Under the pieces are notes generated by a model, which did no database searches, had not been told where the DNA came from, and saw only the letters and a list, made by a program, of their open reading frames with translations. A DNA stretch of 64,000 nt from an uncultured Pelagibacteraceae bacterium. GTDB lineage: Bacteria > Pseudomonadota > Alphaproteobacteria > Pelagibacterales > Pelagibacteraceae. Positions 54,733-64,000 of this stretch are shown here, in pieces; the first letter of the stretch is position 1, and every line of letters starts with the position of its first letter. The DNA lies in NCBI GenBank assembly GCA_902585365.1, contig CACIDF010000005.1:1-64000 (forward strand). Reading direction: 5' to 3'. Position numbers and translations under genes: made by a program.

Positions 54733-55218
54733 TTATCTGTGTGGATTATCTGCTTTAATATTTGCGGCTAATACACTTTCCCACCTATCTCCATTTTCAA
54801 GAAGTTTTTCTTTTGTGTAGTATAATTCTTCTCTTGTTTCTGTTGCGAATTCAAAATTTGGGCCTTGTACAATTGCATCAACAGGACAAGACTCTTCGCA
54901 TAAACCACAGTAAATACATTTTAACATATCAATATCATATCTTGTGGTCTTTCTACTGCCATCTTCTCGTTCACTTGATTCTATGGTAATTGCTTGAGCA
55001 GGACAAACAGCTTCACATAACTTACATGCGATACATCTTTCTTCTCCATTAGGATATCTTCTTAGAGCATGCTCTCCTCTAAATCTTGGGCTTATTTTAC
55101 CTTTTTCGAATGGGTAGTTAATAGTTTTCTTCGGTTTAAACATTTCCTTGATTGCAATTATTAAACCTCTCAAAAAGTCAAACATAAAAACAGTTTTTAA
55201 AAATCTTGATATTTTCAT
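54733..55218 (-). CDS. nuoI: NADH-quinone oxidoreductase subunit I
   Basis: This 161-residue ferredoxin-like subunit carries clusters N6a and N6b between the peripheral arm and quinone site. Two CxxCxxCxxxCP motifs are complete: [12 protein letters not shown] and [29 protein letters not shown] precedes the first. The length is the short alphaproteobacterial form. Confidence 0.97.
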   Translation of the reverse strand: MKISRFLKTVFMFDFLRGLIIAIKEMFKPKKTINYPFEKGKISPRFRGEHALRRYPNGEERCIACKLCEAVCPAQAITIESSEREDGSRKTTRYDIDMLKCIYCGLCEESCPVDAIVQGPNFEFATETREELYYTKEKLLENGDRWESVLAANIKADNPHR

Positions 55219-55220
55219 AA

Positions 55221-56219
55221 TTAATTTTTTGGTAATAAATCAAAATACATCAAATAACCTGAAGTTAAAACAACCCAAATTAATGAAATTGGTAAAAATA
55301 CTTTCCATCCTAGTCTCATAAGTTGATCATATCTATATCTTGGCACAATAGCTTTAACTAAAGCAAATAAAACAAATAAAAAAAGTATTTTTATAATCAG
55401 CCACAGTGGATCTGGAATCATTGTGAAAGGAAAAATATCTAAAGGTGAAAGCCAACCACCTAAAAACAGTATAGAGCCTAACGCACACATTAATAAAATG
55501 TTTGCATACTCGCCTAACCAAAACATTGCATACATCATTCCTGAATATTCTGTTTGGTAACCAGAAACTAACTCAGCTTCTGCTTCAGGCAAATCAAATG
55601 GTGGTCGATTTGTTTCTGCAAGTGCGGAAATAAAAAAAATGACAAACATGGGAAAAAGAGGGACTACAAACCATATTTTTTCTTGAGCTAAAACAATGTC
55701 ACCTAAATTTAAAGAACCTACGCATAATAATACATTTATTATAATTACCCCTATAGACACTTCATAAGAAACCATTTGTGCTGCAGATCTAATTGAACCT
55801 AAAAAAGGATATTTTGAATTTGATGCCCAGCCACCCATTATAATTCCATACACACCTAGCGATGAGATTGCAAAAATGTACAATATTCCAACATTAATAT
55901 CTGCTAATACAAAATCCTCACTGAACGGAATTACTGCCCAAGCGACCAGGGCTAGGGTCATAGTAACCACAGGTGCAAGGATAAAAATAATTTTATTTGA
56001 ACTTGCTGGTATTATTATTTCTTTGAATATATATTTTAAAGCATCGGCTAGAGATTGAAGTAGACCAAATGGACCAACAACGTTTGGGCCTTTTCTTTTT
56101 TGAACAAAAGCCCAAATACGCCTATCTAACCATACGATCATTGCAACCGAAACTAATACTGGCAATAAGAGAAACAAAATTTTATAAGTTTCTGAAAATA
56201 AGATATTTAAATACTCCAC
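55221..56219 (-). CDS. nuoH: NADH-quinone oxidoreductase subunit H
   Basis: This subunit of about 332 residues forms most of the quinone-binding chamber. Marks are [72 protein letters not shown] and [19 protein letters not shown]. The start is taken as GTG at 56219, five nt after an AGAAGG ribosome site and 1 nt after the nuoG stop. An ATG at 56273 would give 18 extra polar residues without family support and overlap nuoG by 53 nt. Confidence 0.93.
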   Translation of the reverse strand: MEYLNILFSETYKILFLLLPVLVSVAMIVWLDRRIWAFVQKRKGPNVVGPFGLLQSLADALKYIFKEIIIPASSNKIIFILAPVVTMTLALVAWAVIPFSEDFVLADINVGILYIFAISSLGVYGIIMGGWASNSKYPFLGSIRSAAQMVSYEVSIGVIIINVLLCVGSLNLGDIVLAQEKIWFVVPLFPMFVIFFISALAETNRPPFDLPEAEAELVSGYQTEYSGMMYAMFWLGEYANILLMCALGSILFLGGWLSPLDIFPFTMIPDPLWLIIKILFLFVLFALVKAIVPRYRYDQLMRLGWKVFLPISLIWVVLTSGYLMYFDLLPKN

Positions 56220-56220
56220 T

Positions 56221-58242
56221 CTATCCTTCTGTCCCCGTCTTTTTTGGTTTAGTTCTAATATTTCTACACTCATTCATAGTTTTTGAAGATCTAGCAATTA
56301 CATTTGAATGATAATAATCTATAGGCAAGGTAAATATCTTTTCACTTATATATTTTTCTTTAAATAAACTTGATAATTCATTTTTCTTACTAAAACTAAG
56401 GTAATTATGCATTGCACTCAATAGTTCATTTTTATCCTTAAACAGAATATCGTTGTGAACTAGTTTAGATATTTCATTTATTATTACCCAATCTTCCTTT
56501 GCTTCTCCGGGAGGATAAGATGCTTTAAAAGCCATCTGCAATTTTCCCTCTAGATTTGTAAAATATCCATCTTGCTCTGTAAACGCAGCTCCTGGAAGTA
56601 TAAGATCTGCCATTTCAGCACCTTTGTCTCCATGACTTCCTATGTAAACTATAAATTCATTTTTTTTAGTAAATGAGAAATTATCTTGTCCGATTAAAAA
56701 TATTAATTCAAAAAAATTATTATTAATTTTTTCTAAAGTATCATTTGTTTTAGATACAATATCTAAATCAAATGAGCCAACTGTTGAGGCATTCGAGTGA
56801 ATAATATTTAGTGAGTTCCATTCTTCGTTAATTTTATTATTTTCATTTAAAAATTTTTTAAAACCTTCGAACATATATTTAGATGAATTCAATGTAAGAG
56901 CAGACTCACCAAATATTACTAAAGGATATTTCGCATTTTTTATCTTTTTTGAAATATCGCTATTATTTTCAATTATTTTTTTAACTTCATCTGTTGAGTT
57001 TGAAAGTACTTTATAGGGGTATGTGAGATCACCTAAATCTCCTAAAGAAAAAATTTCTGTATCATTTTTTAAAAAAGATTTTCTAATTCTAGCATTCAAC
57101 ATTGTAGCTTCGTACCTTGGGTTGGTGCCAATCAGTAAAATCAGGTCACTTTTTTCTATACCCTTGATCTCAGAATTAAAAAGGTAGTTTTTTCTGCTAT
57201 TTAAATTTATATAAATATTTTTTTCTCTAGACTCTAAGTCTTTAGATTTTAAAACTTTTTGAAACAATTCTTTACATGCAAATAATGTTTCCATATTTGT
57301 AAGATCACCAGTTAAACCAGCTATTTTTTCGGGATTTGTTGAGTTTATTTTATTTTTTAATATTTTAAGTGCCTCGGTCCAGCTAATTTTATTAAAATTA
57401 TTTCCTTTTTTGACATAGGGAACATCTAATCTTTGGTATTTTAAACCATCACATGCATATCTAGTTTTATCCGAAATCCATTCTTCATTAATATCCTCAT
57501 TTATTTTTGGTAAAATCCTTTTTACTTCCCACCCGTAAGTATCAACACGTATGTTAGAACCAACGGCATCCATAACATCAACAGTCTCTGTTTTTTTTAG
57601 TTCCCAAGGTCTGGCTTCAAACACATAAGGTTTTGAGGTAAGAGCCCCAACCGGACATAAATCTATAACATTTGCAGAAAGTTCAGACTCCATAGCTTTT
57701 TCTAAATATGTTGTAATTTGCATATCTTCACCTCTGCCAATAGCTCCAATTTCCGGAACGCCCGCTACCTCAGTTGCAAATCTTACACAGCGAGTACAAT
57801 GTATACATCTTGTCATCTGAGTTTTTATTAGTGGACCCATATATTTTTCAGGTACAAACCTCTTATTTTCTTTAAATCTTGATTTATCAATTCCATAAAA
57901 CATAGATTGATCTTGCAAATCACATTCTCCGCCTTGATCACAAACTGGACAATCCAAGGGGTGATTAGCCAAAAGAAATTCCATTACTCCTTTTCTAGCC
58001 TTTTCAACAAGTTTTGTATTTGTTTTAATATTCATTCCCTCCGTAACTGGCATAGCACATGAGGCAACGGGTTTTCTTGATTTTTCAATTTCTACCAAGC
58101 ACATTCTGCAGTTTCCAGCAATTGATAGTTTTTCGTGATAACAAAACCTTGGTATTTCAGCACCTGCTATTTCACATGCCTGTAAAACTGTTAGGCCTTC
58201 CTCTACTTCGATATCAATATCATTAACTTTAACCTTTAACAT
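56221..58242 (-). CDS. nuoG: NADH-quinone oxidoreductase subunit G
   Basis: This 673-residue iron-sulfur subunit of the peripheral arm starts with a [2Fe-2S] ferredoxin domain ([20 protein letters not shown]). The HxxxCxxC-type 4Fe-4S site [18 protein letters not shown] follows, then [16 protein letters not shown] with [14 protein letters not shown]. The molybdopterin-oxidoreductase-like domain from about 215 onward no longer binds cofactor in this family. The length is the alphaproteobacterial form, shorter than the about 900 residues of E. coli. Overlaps nuoF by 14 nt. Confidence 0.96.
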   Translation of the reverse strand: MLKVKVNDIDIEVEEGLTVLQACEIAGAEIPRFCYHEKLSIAGNCRMCLVEIEKSRKPVASCAMPVTEGMNIKTNTKLVEKARKGVMEFLLANHPLDCPVCDQGGECDLQDQSMFYGIDKSRFKENKRFVPEKYMGPLIKTQMTRCIHCTRCVRFATEVAGVPEIGAIGRGEDMQITTYLEKAMESELSANVIDLCPVGALTSKPYVFEARPWELKKTETVDVMDAVGSNIRVDTYGWEVKRILPKINEDINEEWISDKTRYACDGLKYQRLDVPYVKKGNNFNKISWTEALKILKNKINSTNPEKIAGLTGDLTNMETLFACKELFQKVLKSKDLESREKNIYINLNSRKNYLFNSEIKGIEKSDLILLIGTNPRYEATMLNARIRKSFLKNDTEIFSLGDLGDLTYPYKVLSNSTDEVKKIIENNSDISKKIKNAKYPLVIFGESALTLNSSKYMFEGFKKFLNENNKINEEWNSLNIIHSNASTVGSFDLDIVSKTNDTLEKINNNFFELIFLIGQDNFSFTKKNEFIVYIGSHGDKGAEMADLILPGAAFTEQDGYFTNLEGKLQMAFKASYPPGEAKEDWVIINEISKLVHNDILFKDKNELLSAMHNYLSFSKKNELSSLFKEKYISEKIFTLPIDYYHSNVIARSSKTMNECRNIRTKPKKTGTEG

Positions 58243-59572
58243 TTTTAATATCTTCTTCTAACATATGTTGATCAATTAAATATGGAATATTTTTGTTATC
58301 TTTAACTAATGGGTCAAAATTATTTCTCTCAATGATCTCTTTTTTAAAATGTCTCAACAAACCTTGGACGGGCCAGGCTGAACCTTCACCAAAAGCACAA
58401 ATAGTATGACCTTCAATTTGTTTAGTAACATCGGAAAGCATATTAACTTCATCTTTGGATGCTTCGCCTTTTGCCATCCTCTCCAAAATTCTCCACATCC
58501 AACCTGAGCCTTCTCTGCATGGCGTGCACTGTCCGCAACTTTCATGTTTATAAAATCTGGCTATTCTAGCCATACATTTAATAATATCTTGATCTTTATT
58601 TATAACAATAACCCCTGCAGTTCCTAAACCACTTTTATTTTCTACTAATGAATCAAAGTCCATGGTTATATTTTCACTTATTTCTTTGCTTAACATTGGC
58701 ATTGAAGAGCCTCCTGGAATAACAGCTTGTAAATTATCCCATCCACCAACAACCCCACCTGCATGTTTTTCTATTAAGTCTTTTAATTTAATACCCATTT
58801 CTTCTTCAACATTACATGGGCTGTTAACATTACCTGAAATACAAAATATTTTTGTCCCAGTGTTTTTTGGTTTGCCCAAAGATGCAAACCAATTTGACCC
58901 TTTTCTTAATATTGTGGGTACAACAGCTATAGTTTCAACGTTATTTATGATTGTAGGACATCCATATAATCCCACTAAAGCAGGAAAAGGCGGTTTTAAC
59001 CTTGGTTGTCCCTTGTTTCCTTCAATACTTTCTAAAAGGGCTGTTTCTTCACCACAAATATATGCACCCGCTCCGTAGTGGATATAAATATCAAGTTCCC
59101 ATCCAGTGCCTGATGAATTCTTACCAATAAGATTAGCTTTATAAGCTTCATCAATCGCTGATTGCAGCTTTGCACCTTCATTATAATATTCTCCTCTTAA
59201 ATAAATATAGCATTTGTGAGCATTAACTGCGTATGATGCAATTAAACAGCCTTCAATTAATTTATGAGGTTCAAATCTTAAAATATCCCTATCTTTACAT
59301 GTACCAGGTTCAGATTCATCGGCATTTATAACTAAGTAATGAGGTTTGGTGCCAACTTTTTTTGGTGCAAAGGACCATTTTAAACCAGTTGGAAATCCCG
59401 CACCACCTCTGCCTCTTAACTCCGATTTTTTTACTTCTTCTATAATCCAATCTTGCCCCTTAGAACATATTTCCTTAGTATTAGACCAATCACCTCTTTT
59501 TTTTGCTGACTCTAAATCAGCACCCAAATCATTGTATAAATTTTTAAAAATTCTATCTTTGTCTTCAAGCAT
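58229..59572 (-). CDS. nuoF: NADH-quinone oxidoreductase subunit F
   Basis: This 447-residue subunit binds FMN and NADH and holds cluster N3. Visible: [17 protein letters not shown] (FMN/NADH glycine-rich loop), [34 protein letters not shown] and [14 protein letters not shown] with the later [16 protein letters not shown] Cys as the fourth ligand. Overlaps nuoE by 8 nt and nuoG by 14 nt. Confidence 0.97.
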   Translation of the reverse strand: MLEDKDRIFKNLYNDLGADLESAKKRGDWSNTKEICSKGQDWIIEEVKKSELRGRGGAGFPTGLKWSFAPKKVGTKPHYLVINADESEPGTCKDRDILRFEPHKLIEGCLIASYAVNAHKCYIYLRGEYYNEGAKLQSAIDEAYKANLIGKNSSGTGWELDIYIHYGAGAYICGEETALLESIEGNKGQPRLKPPFPALVGLYGCPTIINNVETIAVVPTILRKGSNWFASLGKPKNTGTKIFCISGNVNSPCNVEEEMGIKLKDLIEKHAGGVVGGWDNLQAVIPGGSSMPMLSKEISENITMDFDSLVENKSGLGTAGVIVINKDQDIIKCMARIARFYKHESCGQCTPCREGSGWMWRILERMAKGEASKDEVNMLSDVTKQIEGHTICAFGEGSAWPVQGLLRHFKKEIIERNNFDPLVKDNKNIPYLIDQHMLEEDIKNVKG

Positions 59573-60173
59573 TCTTATTTTCCAGTAAAGTTTGTCTGTT
59601 TTTTTCAGGCTCAGAATTTACTCTTCCACGATAGGAACCTGCTTTAGGTTTTTTATCTTTTAGTATATCTTTAACTATACTTTCAAACTGTTTTGTATTT
59701 AAATCCTCATAATAATCGTCATTAATTTGTGCCATAGGAGCACTTATACAGGCGCCTAAACATTCAACTTCAGTCCAAGAGCAATTTTTGTTACCTGAAA
59801 GCTCGTTTTCTTTTTCAGAAATATTTTTTTTACAAACATCAACAAGTTTATATGCTCCTCTTATCATGCATGGTGTTGTTGTACAGATTTGTATAAAATA
59901 TTTTCCGACAGGGGCTAAATTATACATTGAGTAGAAGGTTGCAACTTCATAAACATTTATATAAGAAATCTCCAGATATTTAGCTATATATTTCATAGCA
60001 GCTAAAGGTATCCAATTATTATTTTGTTTTTGCGCTAAATAAAGTAGTGCCATAACAGCACTCTTTTTTTTTCCAGTAGGGTAATTTGAAACTACTTTTT
60101 TAGCTAAATCTAAGTTCTCATCACTAAATTTAAATTTATCTGGTTGCTCCTTAGAAACCTTTTTTAAACTCAT
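59565..60173 (-). CDS. nuoE: NADH-quinone oxidoreductase subunit E
   Basis: This 202-residue thioredoxin-like subunit with [2Fe-2S] cluster N1a has its ligands in [10 protein letters not shown] and [12 protein letters not shown], the C-x4-C and C-x3-C pairs of the family. An N-terminal helical bundle includes [20 protein letters not shown] and [12 protein letters not shown]. The C-terminal tail (about 170-202) is polar and low in conservation. Overlaps nuoD by 4 nt. Confidence 0.96.
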   Translation of the reverse strand: MSLKKVSKEQPDKFKFSDENLDLAKKVVSNYPTGKKKSAVMALLYLAQKQNNNWIPLAAMKYIAKYLEISYINVYEVATFYSMYNLAPVGKYFIQICTTTPCMIRGAYKLVDVCKKNISEKENELSGNKNCSWTEVECLGACISAPMAQINDDYYEDLNTKQFESIVKDILKDKKPKAGSYRGRVNSEPEKNRQTLLENKNA

Positions 60174-61345
60174 CGATCAATCTCTCCAAAAACTATGTCC
60201 AAAGAGCCTAAAACAGCTGGAACGTCAGCTAGCATGTGTCCCTTGATTAGGTAATCCATCGCTTGCAGATGCGAAAACCCTGGGGCTCTAATTTTACATT
60301 TATACGGTCTATTAGTTCCGTCTGAAATTAAATAAACTCCAAATTCACCCTTTGGTGCCTCAACAGCAGTATAAATTTCATCTTTTTTTACTCTATAACC
60401 CTCAGTAAACAATTTAAAATGATGGATGAGAGCTTCCATTGATTGTTTAATTTCTTTTTTTGGCGGAGGTGTAAGTTTATTATCCATTGATTTAACAGGA
60501 CCTTTTGGAAGGTTTTTTAAACATTGTTCAATAATTTTTACACTTTCCCTCATTTCTTCAATTCTACACAAATACCTATCGTAACAATCTCCATTTTTGC
60601 CAATTGGTATTTTAAAATCTATTTGTTCATAGCAATCATAAGGTTGTGATTTTCTTAAATCCCAGGGTATTCCTGAACCTCTTAGCATTACCCCTGAAAA
60701 GGAATAATTTAGTGCATCTTCTTTAGTGACAATGCCGATATCAACATTTCTTTGTTTAAATATTCTGTTATCTGTTAACAAAGTTTCTAGATCATCAATT
60801 ATTTTAGGGAATGTTTTACAAAAGTCTAATATATCTTTATCTAAACCTCTTGGTAAATCTTTATGAACACCACCTGGTCTGAAATAATTAGCATGTAATC
60901 TCGAACCAGAAACTCTTTCATAAAAACCCATTAATTTTTCTCTTTCTTCAAATCCCCATAGAGAAGGTGTTAAAGCTCCGACATCAAGTGCTTGTGTGGT
61001 AATGTTTAAAATATGACTTAAAATTCTGCCAATTTCACAAAATATTACTCTAATATACTGACCTCTAATTGGAACCTCAACATCCATAATTTTTTCTATT
61101 GCAAGGGCAAATGCATGCTCTTGGTTCATTGGAGCGACATAATCAAGTCGATCAAAATAAGGTATAGCTTGCGAGTAAGTCTTATTTTCAATTAATTTTT
61201 CAGTACCTCTATGTAATAATCCTATATGTGGATCTGCTTTTTCCACTATTTCACCGTCTAATTCCAATATTAATCTTAAAACACCGTGAGCAGCAGGATG
61301 CTGGGGGCCAAAATTTAAATTAAGGGTTTTTTTTTCTTTAGTCAT
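60170..61345 (-). CDS. nuoD: NADH-quinone oxidoreductase subunit D
   Basis: This 49-kDa-type subunit of about 391 residues lines the quinone pocket. Start [20 protein letters not shown] at the ATG 61345 is chosen over a TTG 78 nt upstream, because the conserved domain begins there and the ATGACTAA overlap with nuoC (8 nt) is typical of this operon. The quinone-pocket His is in [10 protein letters not shown]. Other marks are [63 protein letters not shown] and [13 protein letters not shown] at the C-terminus. Confidence 0.96.
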   Translation of the reverse strand: MTKEKKTLNLNFGPQHPAAHGVLRLILELDGEIVEKADPHIGLLHRGTEKLIENKTYSQAIPYFDRLDYVAPMNQEHAFALAIEKIMDVEVPIRGQYIRVIFCEIGRILSHILNITTQALDVGALTPSLWGFEEREKLMGFYERVSGSRLHANYFRPGGVHKDLPRGLDKDILDFCKTFPKIIDDLETLLTDNRIFKQRNVDIGIVTKEDALNYSFSGVMLRGSGIPWDLRKSQPYDCYEQIDFKIPIGKNGDCYDRYLCRIEEMRESVKIIEQCLKNLPKGPVKSMDNKLTPPPKKEIKQSMEALIHHFKLFTEGYRVKKDEIYTAVEAPKGEFGVYLISDGTNRPYKCKIRAPGFSHLQAMDYLIKGHMLADVPAVLGSLDIVFGEIDR

Positions 61346-61931
61346 TTTTTTTTTGAACTTCTTTAATATATTCTGTGCCCTCCCAAGGGCTTGCATAATC
61401 AAAATTTCTATAATTTTGCTCAAGTTTTACGGGTTCATAGACAACTTTTTTCTTTTCTTCACTATATCTAACTTCTGAGTGGCCGGTAATAGGAAAATCT
61501 TTTCTCAATGGATGTCCTGAAAAACCATAATCGGTAAGTATTCTTCTTAAATCAGGATGATCATTAAATTTAATACCGTACATATCAAAAACTTCTCTTT
61601 CCATCCAATTTGCTGATGGAAAAATTTTCGTTAGGGAGTTAACAACTTCTTTTTCATTGATACTAAAAGTTATATTAATCCTATGGTTATATTCGTGACT
61701 TAACAATAAATAAATCATTTTAAATCTATTTTCACTACCAATATAATCAACTGCTGTAATATCTATTAATTGTCTAAATTTAGTTGAATTATTTTTTTTT
61801 AAAAAAATGACAACATCCAATAGTGACTCCTTATCTATTTGAATTTCAAGTTGCTGATGATTAATTCGTGATGAATTAATTTTTGTAGTTAATTCAGAAT
61901 TTATTTTTTTTTCTAGGTTTATTAAAGACAT
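61338..61931 (-). CDS. nuoC: NADH-quinone oxidoreductase subunit C
   Basis: This 30-kDa-type subunit of about 197 residues belongs to the peripheral arm. The ATG at 61931 follows the nuoB stop by 1 nt; an upstream GTG lies inside nuoB. Family marks are [54 protein letters not shown] and [13 protein letters not shown] and D are separate genes, unlike the fused NuoCD of enterics. Confidence 0.96.
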   Translation of the reverse strand: MSLINLEKKINSELTTKINSSRINHQQLEIQIDKESLLDVVIFLKKNNSTKFRQLIDITAVDYIGSENRFKMIYLLLSHEYNHRINITFSINEKEVVNSLTKIFPSANWMEREVFDMYGIKFNDHPDLRRILTDYGFSGHPLRKDFPITGHSEVRYSEEKKKVVYEPVKLEQNYRNFDYASPWEGTEYIKEVQKKND

Positions 61932-61932
61932 T

Positions 61933-62454
61933 TTATCTTTGTAAAGATCCACGATTTCTTATTTTTTTTTGAAGTTGTAAAATTCCGTACAATAGTGCTT
62001 CGGCTGAAGGTGGACATCCAGGTACATATATATCAACTGGAACTATTCTGTCACAACCTCTAACAACTGAATAAGAGTAATGATAGTATCCTCCTCCATT
62101 CGCACAGCTTCCCATAGAAATTACATATCTTGGTTCAGGCATTTGATCATAAACTTTTCTTAATGCTGGTGCCATTTTGTTCGTTAAAGTACCTGCAACT
62201 ATCATAACATCTGATTGCCTAGGTGATGCTCTAGGAGCTGCACCAAATCTTTCAAGATCATATCTGGGCATAGATGTCTGCATCATTTCTACTGCACAAC
62301 ATGCAAGACCAAATGTCATCCAATGGAGTGATCCAGAGCGTGCCCAATTAATCAAATTATCCATCGATGTAGTTATAAAACCCTTGTCAGCAAATTCTTT
62401 TGCAAGACTCTTAAATTCTTCAGGAATCTGTTTTTCTCTGTCTGTTAAATCCAT
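61933..62454 (-). CDS. nuoB: NADH-quinone oxidoreductase subunit B
   Basis: This 173-residue PSST-type subunit holds cluster N2, last in the electron chain to quinone. Ligands are the vicinal pair in [11 protein letters not shown], then [20 protein letters not shown] and [19 protein letters not shown]. Gap of 1 nt after nuoA. Confidence 0.97.
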   Translation of the reverse strand: MDLTDREKQIPEEFKSLAKEFADKGFITTSMDNLINWARSGSLHWMTFGLACCAVEMMQTSMPRYDLERFGAAPRASPRQSDVMIVAGTLTNKMAPALRKVYDQMPEPRYVISMGSCANGGGYYHYSYSVVRGCDRIVPVDIYVPGCPPSAEALLYGILQLQKKIRNRGSLQR

Positions 62455-62455
62455 A

Positions 62456-62824
62456 TTATTCCCAATCTAACGCACCTTTCTTCCATTCATAAATAAAACC
62501 AATGGTCAAAATAAATAAAAACAACATCATTGAAAAGAAACCAAATAACCCTATGTTACCTAAAGTTATCGCCCACGGAAATAGAAATGCTATCTCTAAA
62601 TCAAAAATAATAAATAAAATCGCTACTAAATAAAACCTAATATCAAATTCCATTCTAGAATCGTTAAATGGTTCAAAACCACACTCATAAGCAGATAATT
62701 TTTCTGGATCAGGATTTTTTGGCGAAAAAGCAAAATTTAATATAAGAAAACCTAAGCTCAATATTAATGCGATAGCCAAAAAAATTATTATAGTTAAATA
62801 ATTATTTAAAAAATCTAAAGACAT
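62456..62824 (-). CDS. nuoA: NADH-quinone oxidoreductase subunit A
   Basis: This 122-residue, three-helix membrane subunit shows [23 protein letters not shown] split by the quinone-gating loop Cys, and [20 protein letters not shown] with two acidic residues. First gene of a run of 22 genes without a gap over 8 nt. A 104-nt spacer to tRNA-Asp holds the likely promoter. Confidence 0.96.
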   Translation of the reverse strand: MSLDFLNNYLTIIIFLAIALILSLGFLILNFAFSPKNPDPEKLSAYECGFEPFNDSRMEFDIRFYLVAILFIIFDLEIAFLFPWAITLGNIGLFGFFSMMLFLFILTIGFIYEWKKGALDWE

Positions 62825-62910
62825 ATCATTTATATATAATTTTTTTTACTAAATGAAAGTGCAGTTACGTCACGTTTTTATTGGCTTATTTACTGTAAGA
62901 TTTAGTTAGT

Positions 62911-62925
62911 TGATAATAGTTATCA
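62911..62925 (-). repeat. Inverted repeat between tRNA-Asp and nuoA
   Basis: TGATAA-TAG-TTATCA is a 6-bp inverted repeat 4 nt past the 3' end of tRNA-Asp. It may be a short tRNA 3' stem or an operator for nuoA. It lacks a T-tract, so it is a poor intrinsic terminator. Confidence 0.35.
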
Positions 62926-62928
62926 TTA

Positions 62929-63005
62929 TGGCGGGAGTGACGGGACTCGAACCCGCGACCTATCGCGTGACAGGCGATCGCTCTAACCAACTGAGCTACA
63001 CCCCC
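62929..63005 (-). tRNA. tRNA-Asp (anticodon GTC)
   Basis: Acceptor GGGGGTG (from 63005) pairs with CACTCCC with one G-U pair, then G and encoded CCA. Anticodon stem ATCGC/GCGAT has loop CTGTCAC, anticodon GTC. T arm GCGGGTTCGAGTCCCGT is canonical. The order lon-tRNA-Val-tRNA-Asp-nuoA is conserved in alphaproteobacteria. Confidence 0.97.
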
Positions 63006-63017
63006 CTAAAATTTTTT

Positions 63018-63093
63018 TGGTGGGCAGTAAAGGACTCGAACCTTTGACCCCCTCGGTGTAAACGAGATGCTCTACCAACTGAGCTAACCGCCC
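63018..63093 (-). tRNA. tRNA-Val (anticodon TAC)
   Basis: Acceptor GGGCGGT (from 63093) pairs with ACTGCCC with one G-U pair, then A and encoded CCA. Anticodon loop TTTACAC gives anticodon TAC. T arm AAAGGTTCGAGTCCTTT is canonical. It lies 12 nt upstream of tRNA-Asp and is probably co-transcribed. Confidence 0.97.
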
Positions 63094-63142
63094 CCAAAGA
63101 AATGTCCTTTTACAATAGTGTTGATACAATGTAAATTATAAT

Positions 63143-64000
63143 TTATTGAATACTCGCGGGAGTTTTTTCACTTTTTTTGTTGTCGGATATACTATCAACT
63201 TCAACCCATTCGACTGATTTCAGATCTTTTGTTAAAGCTATTTTTAAAACTTCATCAGCTGTTTCAACAGTGGTAATCTTTATATCATCTTTTACTTTTT
63301 TTGGTATATCAGCTAAATCTTTATTATTCTCTTTCGGAATTAAAACTTCATTTATCCCAGCTCTATGAGCAGCAAGTAATTTTTCTTTTAATCCGCCAAT
63401 CGGTAAAACTTGTCCTGTGATAGTCACCTCACCTGTCATTGCAATGTCTTTATTTATTGGAATTTTAGTTATTGAAGAAACTATTGAGGTAACCATAGCA
63501 ATACCAGCAGATGGACCATCCTTTGGTGTTGCACCTTCAGGTACATGAATATGAAAATCCTTTTTTTCAAAAGTCGGCGGTATAATACCAAAATCTAAAC
63601 ACTTTGATCTTACATAGGATTTTGCAGCTTTAACTGACTCTTGCATAACATCACCTAATTTTCCTGTAATTTGCATTCTACCTTTTCCTGGCATATTGAC
63701 AGTTTCAATTTTTAAAATTTCACCACCAAATTCAGTCCAAGCCAAACCAGTAACTACACCAACTTTATTTGTATCTTCGATTTCACCAAACTTAAATTTT
63801 CTTACACCTAAAAAGTCTGATAAATTTTTACTATCAACTTTTACTGCCTCAGACTCTTTATTAACAACTTTTTTAACGACTTTTCTAGATATTTTAGATA
63901 TTTCTCTTTCTAAATTTCTAACTCCAGACTCTTTAGTATAATATCTTATTACATCTTTAATCGTAGTTCATTTCTCCCTCTTTAACCCCATTATCTTTAA
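63143..64000 (-). CDS. lon: ATP-dependent protease Lon, C-terminal part, with reading-frame break
   Basis: This is the 3' portion of Lon, which degrades misfolded and regulatory proteins. The end of the AAA+ module (YTKESGVRNLEREISKISRK) is followed by the linker FLGVRKFKFG and the protease domain. VTGLAWTEFGGEIL opens the protease domain; catalytic Ser is in PKDGPSAGIAM and catalytic Lys in PIGGLKEKLLAAH. Near 63957-63962 the frame breaks. Upstream codons read KDNGVKEGEMNYD and then meet TAA, while the downstream frame resumes at IKDVIRYY. Compared with E. coli Lon about three residues are missing there, as if about 11 nt were lost. It is either a real mutation or a sequence error. The gene continues beyond the window. 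Confidence 0.9.

Noticed and set aside
58662-59078. 138-codon open frame on the plus strand inside nuoF
   Set aside because: It lies antisense to a well-conserved gene, has no recognisable domain, and its composition follows from the nuoF codons.
1-64000. CRISPR arrays, insertion sequences, integrases, prophage or defence islands
   Set aside because: No regularly spaced repeats, no transposase or integrase domains, and no gene blocks of foreign composition were seen; repeated A/T runs reflect base composition.

Overview
The window is a compact, very AT-rich (by eye about 30% G+C) bacterial chromosome segment. Gene order, protein content and streamlining point to an alphaproteobacterium of the SAR11 clade (Pelagibacterales, Candidatus Pelagibacter type). 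The main signs are a Yhd/Aap general amino-acid ABC transporter, a NtrY/NtrX-TrkA/TrkH block, a fused IspDF, a short ProRS next to a DUF1467 protein, LpxI-type lipid A synthesis, and a 14-gene complex I operon flanked by tRNA-Val/tRNA-Asp and lon. Nearly every base is coding, neighbouring genes overlap by 1 to 32 nt, and no stretch over about 300 bases lacks a gene. I saw no insertion sequence, prophage, integrase, CRISPR array or rRNA.

Layout. 1-542: 5' end of valS (minus) and divergent tRNA-Cys and tRNA-Asn. 545-916: XRE-family regulator. 1066-5322: aapJQMP amino-acid uptake operon (minus), with a terminator-like hairpin after the binding-protein gene and palindromes upstream. 5494-5570: tRNA-Arg. 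5598-11501: ntrY-ntrX-trkA-trkH (minus). 11532-13597: ispDF-pgpA-cinA (plus). 13580-20042: tpiA-secG-pyrG-kdsA-eno-ftsB-lipA-ratA (minus). 20099-27494: SurA/PpiD-like gene-trpEGDC-lexA-gltX (plus), with alphaproteobacterial SOS boxes before lexA. 27474-39078: rpsB-tsf-frr-uppS-cdsA-dxr-bamA-ompH-fabZ-lpxD-lpxA-lpxI-lpxB (minus), with a structured leader before rpsB. 39202-62824: one run of 22 genes, nuoA to nuoN, birA, coaX, rnj, DUF1467, proS, lolC, lolD, dnaE (minus). 62929-63093: tRNA-Asp and tRNA-Val. 63143-64000: 3' part of lon, with a reading-frame break near the window end.

The genes are mostly core functions: translation, isoprenoid, phospholipid and lipid A synthesis, outer-membrane assembly, tryptophan synthesis, respiration, replication, SOS control, potassium and amino-acid uptake. 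The most informative points are departures from the usual alphaproteobacterial order or protein architecture. Genes normally present are missing at several junctions (pyrH, rseP, pdhABC/lpd, moaC/moeA, gltA, hupB), fabZ and lpxD are swapped, NtrX lacks the sigma-54 contact motif, and NtrY lacks its usual PAS domain. I found no clear candidate for an undescribed defence or mobile system. The strongest candidates for unrecorded biology are cis-regulatory: the rpsB leader, the aapJ upstream palindromes and the aapJ/aapQ hairpin.
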